Positions 31,370-38,424 of a stretch of DNA of 38,424 bases are shown here, in pieces; within the stretch, counting starts at the first letter, position 1; each line of letters starts with the position of its first letter. Made by a program: the position numbers and the translations under genes. The DNA lies in assembly GCA_000969725.1 (NCBI GenBank), contig JXSR01S048180.1; one strand, given 5' to 3'. Below the pieces are notes generated by a model. It did not search any database. It was not told where the DNA came from and saw nothing but the letters and a program-made list of their open reading frames with translations. Origin of the DNA: Ophiothrix spiculata (Eukaryota > Echinodermata > Ophiuroidea > Amphilepidida > Ophiotrichidae).

Positions 31370-32662
31370 TTCTGATATTCAATTCAGAACACTGATTCCC
31401 TTTGTAGTACTGAAATGCACAAAATCATGACTATTCCCCATCAATATGTCATAAAGGAATCATTTTTACAGCTGCTGATTGCAAAATATTCAAGAAACAT
31501 GCATAAATTATGTTGTGACTTGCATCATTAGGCCAAAAAAATATTGTTTGCTTGTCCTCACCCAACCGACCTTCAAAATTTGCCCCATGCTTTATAAAGT
31601 TTTTTTTCCAACTCTTATTTGAGAATTTTTCTTACAAAAATACACAAATATTCACTGAGAAACTCTTCAAATCGGAAAAAAAATGATATGAATTGACATG
31701 AACTGTATTTACTAATATAGAAGACCTTTTAAGAATCAGCAGTATATTGTTCTTGTAAGTTTAGTTTATTTCTACATCAATTTTTCCATTCTTTAAAGAC
31801 GATCGCGGTGTTTATTCAAGAGGGCAGTGTAACAGAATTTGTTGGTCAGTGGCGGGAAGATTTTGACAAAACGCGCGCGTGGTATCTAAGCGTAAGATTT
31901 GCGCCTAATACGCAAAACGCAACGTGCGCACTAGGTTTTTACGCATTGTCTTCACTGTAAGCGCCGAAAATAGCGCGAAATAGTAACGAGTTGCTACGAG
32001 TGCTCCCGAGCCAACGGACCTTCAGTGATAAAACTTTTTACGTGTGATTTCCTATACTACAAAATGCTGATTTTTCAAATATTTGCTACGAGTAGAATTT
32101 TTTAATATTTTGCTGGTCAATTGTGAATGTCAAGTGGATGTCAAATCAAGAAAAAAAATATGGGGTCACCGACTGTTTTCAAAAGATAGCTAGAGATGTA
32201 ATTACATGGGGTAAAATCTACGATTTTCATCGCCGGGAATATCGAAATTATGTTTTATAATATCAAACAGATAAAAAAAGTCAATTACGTTAATTAACCT
32301 ATCGCTCGAGTTTTCAAGTTATCGTCAATTAAAAGGAAAATGATGTCATTATATATGACGTCATAGAATAGATAAGTTACCTATACTAGTATGAATCTTT
32401 GATGATTCTAGGCCGTTTAACATAAAAAAAAGGTTTTTTGAACCTTTTTAACTGAGCGGAAATACTTTAGAGCGTGAGTGTATGGTTGTGGGGATACACA
32501 ACCATATTACCATGTTGTGCGCAGGGTATGTCGTGACATCATTTGTAATGTAAATGTTTGATCATGCTGATTCATTTCTAGAATTAGCTAAGGCAAAATC
32601 TTACTACATGCAGTTCAGAGATGGTCTCCCTCCATGCACACCCAACCCACCCTACATCTTAC
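31370..32662. other. intron e2-e3, nothing recognised
   Basis: AT-rich intron; a short inverted pair AAAGGTTTTTTGAACCTTTT at 32428-32447 is the only clear structure. Confidence 0.5.
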
Positions 32663-32803
32663 TGTATTCTCTCCATGCATTCTGTTCATAGGAACCAGCT
32701 CTTCGTTTTCATTTAGCACCAGTTCACTTCCAACCATCAATTCTTGCGGGATTTCAACCTCAGGATACTTCTTCTTATGAACAGCCCACATCATTTGTAA
32801 ATT
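32663..32803 (-). CDS. ACACA: ACC exon e2
   Basis: 47 codons, phase 0 at both ends. The peptide begins NLQMMWAVHKKKYP and includes SELVLNENEELVPMNR, matching the family stretch TELVLDDQGQLVHMNR just before the first CT strand. The acceptor is TTGCTTCAG; the donor is ACA|GTAAGA. No exon copies were seen around it. It is separated from e1 by about 4.3 kb of intron filled with MITEs. Confidence 0.94.
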
Positions 32804-32880
32804 CTGAAGCAAAAATAGTTGATGAGAAGATTTCTACAATTTACTCACAGTTTCCAAGTAAGTGAAATAGAGTGGCTACT

Positions 32881-33404
32881 GCTTGGGGTCCAAAGTCATT
32901 TGCTCGGCCGAGTGACATTCACTCTTGATATTCGTTCTAATTTATTTGCTAAAACGGAGAGCGAATGTTGCTCTCATTGCGTAAACATTGTTTCAATCGA
33001 TGAAAGCAAATGTCACTCGCGTATGTTGTAGTGCTATGATTATTGAATAAACAAATCCAAGAATATTTGGAGCGATCTTTGCTCTAATGCAATCTGAAGT
33101 GTAGCGAATATCGTGAAATTTGTTAAGGCTTTGGAGCACAATTGGGCCACAACTATGTGCGGCTGGCTGCAACCTTGCCACAGCCTTAATTTTACCGTAG
33201 GTTTGATTTTTCACCTCAAGATATTATTGTAAAACATTCATTGCATGTTTTAAAATTATTCAGAGTTGCATAATCCAGCCTTCAAAGTTGTAGCCTTATT
33301 GTTTTCCATGTCCTAAGCGAATGTCGCCTCCCGATGGAGTGAAGTTTTCTTGGTAGGGTGAGTGAATGTCACTCGGGCAAGTGAATGTCTTTGGACACCA
33401 AGCC
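32881..33404. mobile_element. element with GCTTGG-GTCCAAAG ends, copy 1
   Basis: Left GCTTGGGGTCCAAAG and right CTTTGGACACCAAGC. Repeated CGAATGTCACTC-type motifs inside. Collinear with 36482-37022 but with its own extra central segment. It sits in the e1-e2 intron about 77 bp from the e2 acceptor. Confidence 0.87.
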
Positions 33405-33574
33405 TAAGATTAGTGTCAACCCATCATTTTTTGAAATGTTTTTACTCTGTAACTCACCAACTAAAAATTAAATCCACATGAAAGTATATATTCCTAAAAG
33501 TGGAGTTTCATGCTGAACATGATGGTGATGCTGATTTTTGACAACAAAATATGATTTGGTCCTAGGGCTAAAAT

Positions 33575-33906
33575 CAGTGGCGTAGCCAGCACGGGGCAAG
33601 GAAGGGGGTGGGAAATCGGGACAGCAAGTGGGAAAAATGGGAAGGACAAGAAAAATGAGAGAGCAGCTGCTAGACAGGAAACATGGGGAAAAGCAGAAAA
33701 CGTGTCAAGAGATGTGCAGAAAACACTGAAAACTTTTTTTTTTGCTTGTCAGTTTTTAAAATCGACTTGAATTTTTGGTGTACGAAAATGGATTTGTTGC
33801 CGGGAAAAATTGAAAAGAAATGTACAAACGCCGGGGGGAAATCGGGAAAAAATTGGGACAAAAATGTCTTTGCTCCGCCTGACCAAAAAGTTTGGCTACG
33901 CCACTG
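33575..33906. mobile_element. 332-bp hAT-like MITE
   Basis: TIR CAGTGGCGTAGCCA against TGGCTACGCCACTG; exact 8-bp target duplication GCTAAAAT at 33567-33574 and 33907-33914. No transposase. Confidence 0.93.
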
Positions 33907-33991
33907 GCTAAAATATGCATTTGTGGTGCCATGCATGCCACAAAAAATTGGCAAAGTTGACACCAACCATAATTTGAAAATAAACTGATAT

Positions 33992-34108
33992 GGGGCGGCC
34001 ATCTACGGGGCGGTTGTCTGGCGGTTCTGGGCTGTTAGCTATTGTTTATTCCGATTGAACCGCTCAGAACCGGCAGGCAACCGCCAGTTGAGTTTTTAAG
34101 CCGCCCCT
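33992..34108. mobile_element. short foldback with GGGGCGGC ends
   Basis: Arms GGGGCGG, GGCGGTTGTCTGGCGGTTCT against AGAACCGGCAGGCAACCGCC and CCGCCCC. About 117 bp. Confidence 0.8.
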
Positions 34109-34215
34109 AACACAATGTGGTGCGAGATGATGCATCTTATATTTAGTTAGTGAGGGGATGATACCATCCACTATATAGTGTAGTGCTATTTGGCATCAGT
34201 CATAGGGCTTCAATA

Positions 34216-34708
34216 GACCTTTTCAAAACACGACTATCCGAGAATTTCCGAAGCTGATTTTACACTTTCCGGCAATTGCCGAAAGAAAAGTGACTCTTCA
34301 ACACAATAACCAGAATGTTAAGTTCGCCTTCTTGTTAATTGGTTGCGTACGAATTCGAACTTGGAATTACCGTCAGCGCTACAGAGTCACTTTCAGTTTG
34401 ATCGCCCTGATGCAACTTCAAAGTTAAGCTTAATCAGCGCAATTCAGCCGATTTCAAATGTAAATTTCACTCTTTATGTCGGTGAGCTTATGGTATCATC
34501 GGCCAAAATGTGTTCAGAATGAGTGTATCTAATATTGTATGGGTCTGGTTCTATTTATTTTTCACTTTTATTGCACTGAAATGCGAGTGATTTTTCGGAC
34601 TTTTTTGTTGACAAAATTGTGCATACTAATGAGCTTATACGTGATTGGTTGAAAAAATGGCCATGTGATCAATGTTCCGGAGATTTCCGAATGGATTTTG
34701 AAAAGGTC
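34216..34708. mobile_element. 493-bp TA-flanked MITE (GACCTTTTCAAAA ends)
   Basis: TIR GACCTTTTCAAAA against TTTTGAAAAGGTC, TA on both sides; inner TTTCCG/CGGAAA blocks pair. Confidence 0.87.
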
Positions 34709-34799
34709 TATTGTGGTATTCAGGTCCATTACAGACACATGACATGAGGGGCAACCTGTAGATGCTACTTTCTGCAAATGGTGCGCTGAACTATAGGCC

Positions 34800-34915
34800 A
34801 AACCATAATTTATTAGACAGTATAAACAAAAATTCAAAGTGCAGGGCCCCATTGTTTGTAAATGCAACTTCTGCATGTATTTTTGTTTAAATTTTCCAAT
34901 AAATATTTACATTGC
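34800..34915. mobile_element. partial copy of the 4033-4306 family
   Basis: Shares TCAAAGTGCAGGGCC, ATTGTTTGTAAATGCAACT and TTTTCCAATAAAT in inverse orientation. Confidence 0.75.
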
Positions 34916-34979
34916 CTATAAATGAAAAGCATGCGTGCATGTTTTCTATATCCATCCATTCAGTCTGAATGCCTCTTAA

Positions 34980-35480
34980 AGGGGATTGGAAAAGTTCAGC
35001 ATCGTCTCAAAACCTTTCCCCAAGCATTTTGAGATTTTTTGCATTATTGAATTATTATCAGTAATAATGACTGCATGCACAGTTTCATTGTCAAATTCAA
35101 ACCCTTTATATCAAAATATTTATATATTTTTTTATTTTTAAATATCATTGTCAACAACAATAAATATTACCCCCTGTAGTTGAAATTTTAGAATTGGCCT
35201 TTTCAGGAGACTTAATCCAAAACTCACACTTCTTCTAATTTATCTGCGATCTTTGATGTAAAAGTAATATTTGGCTCTTTCTTATTATATAGCATCGATA
35301 AATATGTTTAGAGAGTAGCCTCATACCCAAAATTGACAAACCAAATAAAATTCAAGTTATTGACTATTCTGAAGGATTTGATCACAATTGTCCTGATATC
35401 TGGTATTTGACTGTCATTTTCTACCATATGAAGTGTAAATCATCCACAAACAAAATTTTGAAATTTTGTCCAATGCCCCT
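34980..35480. mobile_element. 501-bp TTAA-flanked MITE, fourth family
   Basis: TTAA at 34976-34979 and 35481-35484; TIR AGGGGATTGGA against TCCAATGCCCCT. Confidence 0.85.
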
Positions 35481-36187
35481 TTAAAATAAGTCACATTAAA
35501 CTAATATTGGTTAAAAGTTGGTGAGCTGATGTCTCTCCAGGAAAATGCCGTATTCTCTCAGTACCATATGGAATGTAATTTACTATTAGAGGCAATGAGG
35601 TGGAGAAAGCTGAAAAGGCACTTATGACGTTATGGGTAATTAAGCGGGCGGCATGAATTGGCCAAAGAGGATTGTAAAAGCATTGATCATTTCCACGTGA
35701 TACGTACAACATCTACGTTAAATTTTCTATAAGGAAAACTATTCATACACATTTTACAATTAACCTATATTTCTTTTTATATTTATTCGAGTGTGGTCCC
35801 AGGCGAAATTCTCAGAGAAGACCAGAGGACTTACTTCACTGTAGTCCCGAAAGTGGTATGGATCAAAGAAAGATTTTAGAAGCTAGATGGTCAGGAATTT
35901 TGGCTATGCAAGTAGTAGGCCTATTTAGTGAACTTCTTTTTGTACATCTCAGCACAGGTAAGATTATTTACTCCTCTCGGATAGGGTCTATGCAAGCCAG
36001 CAATGTCCACCACGGTTCACGCAGAGAACGATGTTCCCCTGGTAAAGTGTGTGTACTAATCATGTTTATGTTTCTATTTCAGGTTGATAGGGGGCGATAT
36101 AGTAAATATTTTATTCCTGGTTAAGCCAGCGCAGCCCACGAATTAAGGAATGATAAAGGTGGAAGCCTTATCTCATAGGTGAGACAA

Positions 36188-36249
36188 CATCCCAGATAGC
36201 AAGTTGACCAAACGTTGGGCCAATTTTGTTAACTTTGCTATCTGGGATG
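36188..36249. repeat. 62-bp hairpin (CATCCCAGATAGCAA)
   Basis: CATCCCAGATAGCAA and its exact inverse TTGCTATCTGGGATG, continued by GTTGACC/GTTAAC; the loop contains AACGTTGGGCC. Confidence 0.85.
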
Positions 36250-36481
36250 ATTTGGAAATATAACTCAATCAGAAATAAATGTTTTCAACTTCGTTTTTGA
36301 TGTAGCAACTATTGAAATCTATAATCAAAAAATGGTATCAAGAAAGTCAAACCTGCAATAGCTGCCATGCTACATCTTGTCTCTAGAATTCAAACTCCTC
36401 AAGAGCCACTGAAGGCTGGACACTGCATACTGAGTAATACAAATTTATAAACATAAAAAGCAGCTTTTGCAAAGATGACTT

Positions 36482-37022
36482 AAGGCTTGGCGTCCAAAGA
36501 CATTCGTTTGGCCGAGTGACTTTCGCTATATAGACCAATCCTATAATTTACATACTCCCGTCGTTGATGGGGTAAATCCACAGAATTGGACTGAGTATCG
36601 GAACTCAGAAGGAGGCCAAGTATGACAAAACCCTATTTGGCCTCCTTCTGAGTTTCGATACTCCGTCCGATTCTGTGGATTTTAAATCATTTACCCCATC
36701 AACAGCGTAAGTATGTCAATTACAAGAATGGTCTATTGATATTCCCTCTGACTTATTCGCTAAAACAGAGAGTGAATGTCACTCTTATTGCGCGAACATC
36801 GTTTCAATCGATGGAATCGAATGTCACTTGTGCATGTTCTAGTGCTTCTTAAATAAACAAACCCAAGAATATTTGGAGTGATCTTTGCTCGAATTAAATC
36901 TGAAGTGTAGTTAATGTTGTGAAATTTGTTGATCAAATATCGCTTCCCGTTGGAGCGAAGTTTTCTTGGTAGGGCGAATGAATGTCTCTCAGGTGAGCGA
37001 ATGTCTTTGGACGCCAAGCTCA
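36482..37022. mobile_element. element with GCTTGGCGTCCAAAG ends, copy 2, with nested insert
   Basis: Left GCTTGGCGTCCAAAGACATT and right AATGTCTTTGGACGCCAAGC. Collinear with 32881-33404 except for a nested element at 36533-36733. Directly downstream of the e1 partial copy. Confidence 0.9.
36533..36733. mobile_element. 201-bp TA-flanked foldback nested in copy 2
   Basis: TIR GACCAATC then TTTACATACT, and GTTGATGGGGTAAAT against ATTTACCCCATCAAC; the related element at 32881 lacks it. A second inverted pair TCAGAAGGAGGCCAA/TTGGCCTCCTTCTGA fills the centre. Confidence 0.9.
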
Positions 37023-37026
37023 AGTA

Positions 37027-37117
37027 CGTAACTGTGTAAACATTGAGGGGAAGTCATATATAGATGTATGTGGTGCCGTTCTTTTGCGCCTGGTAGCGTT
37101 TACGCTGCAGATGATCT
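37027..37117 (-). repeat. partial copy of exon e1 (3' end) in the following intron
   Basis: The stretch repeats 37121-37202, covering the last 78 or so nt of e1 plus a few intron bases, with few differences (a TATA insertion and small changes around TTCTTTTGCGCC). The tandem offset is about 84 bp. The copy's donor position reads GTTACG, so it is no longer a consensus 5' splice site. It has no acceptor. Confidence 0.9.
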
Positions 37118-37120
37118 TAC

Positions 37121-37276
37121 CTGAGTGTACATTGAGGGGAAGTCATAGATGTATGTGGTGCCGTTCTGCGCCGCCTGGTAGCGTTTACGCTGCAGATGAT
37201 CTTTGGTCACGTATGGCGTGTTCACAAAGCGCCAATTTTGTGGTCCTTGACGTGGTCCGTAAGAAACAAACCGCAC
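37121..37276 (-). CDS. ACACA: ACC exon e1 (lead-in to CT domain)
   Basis: 52 codons, phase 0 at both ends. The peptide starts VRFVSYGPRQGPQ and contains NTPYVTKDHLQRKR and GTTYIYDFPSM, matching the conserved animal motif NTPYVTKD and the GTTYIYD-P-M block that leads into the CT domain. The acceptor is CTGCAG before GTGCGG; the donor is CAG|GTAAGA. It is the most upstream exon visible. A decayed copy of its last 78 or so nt follows immediately in the next intron. Confidence 0.95.
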
Positions 37277-37304
37277 CTGCAGGATATTAATAAACAAAGC
37301 AAAC

Positions 37305-37317
37305 AGGTCAAAGGTCA
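37305..37317. promoter_or_regulatory. perfect DR1 motif beside e1
   Basis: AGGTCAAAGGTCA, 28 bp upstream of e1, with an imperfect second one (AAGTCAAAGGTCA) at 37344-37356. Nuclear-receptor binding is inferred only. Confidence 0.35.
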
Positions 37318-37365
37318 ATCAAAAATATATCAAAATGTAATACAAGTCAAAGGTCACTATTAGGT

Positions 37366-37805
37366 AAGGTTTCTGTCGGGATTGTTTTTCATGTCGACAT
37401 GTCGCAATAATTTGTTGTCGACATCAACATGTGTCGACATAAAGTTGATATAAACGAGTTGGGTTTTGCAAGAAAAAACAAAATTGTTCACATATAACCT
37501 TAATGACCCGTTTGAGATGTAGACTTACATATAATGTAAGTGATGTGCTCGTTCATTCTGCGTATGGCAATATGGATGATATAAGATTGATATTTTGAAA
37601 CTTTTTTGCAGTGAACCAGTAATAAGTATTAAATTATTTATGCAACACTTTAAAGCTCAACTGCTAATAAACAGCCATAAATATGTCAAGTTTTTATGGA
37701 ATTTTAATTGCCCAGTTTTATTGACATGTCGATAAATTAATGAGATTTCATGTCGACATGTCGAGATATGCTTTTTGTCGACATAAATGTCGCGACAGAA
37801 ACCTT
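37366..37805. mobile_element. 440-bp element with a 10-bp target duplication
   Basis: TIR AAGGTTTCTGTCG against CGACAGAAACCTT; exact ACTATTAGGT at 37356-37365 and 37806-37815. The arms are rich in TGTCGACATG palindromes. A 9-11 bp duplication is typical of Mutator-like elements. No ORF. Confidence 0.9.
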
Positions 37806-38288
37806 ACTATTAGGTGCAAAAATCGGTTGCCTGAGATTGTTTTAAAAAACCAAAGTAAAACATATTCCTTAGGAGTACACATTAAACATCAAGGGGTGGT
37901 ATAAAGTTTCACCAGATTGTAGTAGCAAAACAAAGGACCTCACTGATGAAGAAAGCGGAAAAGAAAAAACCTTGAGTCATTTAACAAGAAAAAAAAGCTG
38001 TTTGATATAAATTTCACATTCAATGACCCCTTGTTTGATAAGTTTAATGTAAATGCCAATTATTTAACACACTTCTTGCAATTGTAACATTAAATTTGTC
38101 AAAACACTGTTTTGGCTATAATAAACTACTTTTTAGTGGTGTGGGCCCTCACCTGGCCTTTTGCTGGGTCTGTTTCTTTTTGAATTGGCTGTATGCAAGT
38201 GTGTTTTTTCTATGTGTCTATTGCCTAGTCAGTTTTTTTTTTCTTTTGTATAGGCTAATATCTAGGTAAATTGGTTAGTGGTATCTCG

Positions 38289-38424
38289 TCATGTGAGTGC
38301 AAGAAAGTCGTATCTGCAATGGCTGCCTGAAGTTATATTTATTTTATGCCTTGTCACAAGAATGTGAAAAATCCCTCAAAATTTCACTGTCTTATGTCAG
38401 TGGTTCTTGAAATGGTTCTTCAGG
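38289..38424. mobile_element. family X MITE, left half, cut by the window end
   Basis: Starts TCATGTGAGTGCAAGAAAGT and runs through TCTTATGTCAGTGGTTCTTG to the window edge, matching copies 1 and 2. Confidence 0.9.

Larger units (their letters stand above)
9950..37276 (-). other. ACACA: acetyl-CoA carboxylase gene, 3' half (17 exons, carboxyltransferase region to stop)
   Basis: This is the overall gene span. ACC is a cytosolic biotin enzyme making malonyl-CoA, the committed step of fatty-acid synthesis; its CT domain transfers the carboxyl group from carboxybiotin to acetyl-CoA. Seen: seventeen minus-strand blocks that align in order with the animal ACC C-terminal half, each bounded by AG and GT, with all phases compatible. 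Diagnostic motifs are [44 protein letters not shown] and [12 protein letters not shown]. The biotin carboxylase and carrier domains are upstream of the window. Known of the family: vertebrates have ACACA and ACACB, most invertebrates one gene, so the symbol means co-orthologue. Odd: most exons carry tandem partial copies of their 3' ends, and e3 is damaged in this assembly. A processed pseudogene is excluded by the introns. Confidence 0.95.

Noticed and set aside
9950-37276. Processed pseudogene or bacterial-type split carboxylase
   Set aside because: Seventeen exons with consensus splice sites and matching phases show an intron-bearing eukaryotic multidomain ACC gene.

Overview
The window is animal nuclear DNA: AT-rich, with small phase-consistent exons separated by kilobase introns, GT-AG splice sites, dense non-autonomous DNA transposons and several minisatellites. 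It holds one recognisable gene, on the minus strand: the 3' half of an acetyl-CoA carboxylase (ACC) gene of metazoan type. Seventeen coding exons run from 37276 down to the stop codon at 9950-9952. Joined in silico they keep one frame with every splice phase matching (2391 nt, 796 codons plus stop, counting a restored 3' end for exon e3). They encode the end of the central region, the whole carboxyltransferase (CT) domain and the C-terminus. The biotin carboxylase and biotin carrier parts lie upstream, beyond 38424. The repeat style suggests a marine invertebrate, perhaps a deuterostome, but the species is not identified.

Layout. 38424-37277: intron upstream of the first visible exon. 37276-9950: 17 exons (e1 to e17 in transcription order) in introns full of MITE-like inverted-repeat elements. 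9949-1: 3' UTR and downstream DNA with more MITEs and no other supportable gene. A 189-base assembly gap (24566-24754) lies inside a tandem array made of exon e6 copies.

The striking feature is that at least 11 of the 17 exons (e1, e3, e5, e6, e8, e9, e12, e13, e14, e16, e17) have one or more partial copies on their downstream side. For the internal exons each unit is the last roughly 50-110 nt of the exon, its 5' splice site and the first few to few tens of intron bases. A twelfth exon, e11, has a copy on its upstream side. Several are true minisatellites: 8 units at e3, 8 at e5, 6 at e12, 5 at e13, 4 at e8, at least 3 at e6. Copies near the exon are the most exon-like and distal ones are decayed. 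Two transposon or satellite insertions split such copies, so the duplications are older than those insertions. In this assembly the exon-attached unit of e3 lacks 11 nt including its splice donor, which would break the gene unless it is an assembly or allelic error.

Most other structure is transposon-derived: TTAA-flanked (piggyBac-like), TA-flanked (Tc1/mariner/pogo-like), 3-bp (Harbinger-like), 8-bp (hAT-like) and one 10-bp target duplication, plus long hairpins and two cases of MITEs nested in MITEs. Six perfect AGGTCA direct repeats with 1-base spacing (DR1, a nuclear-receptor half-site arrangement) lie in the introns of this lipid-synthesis gene.
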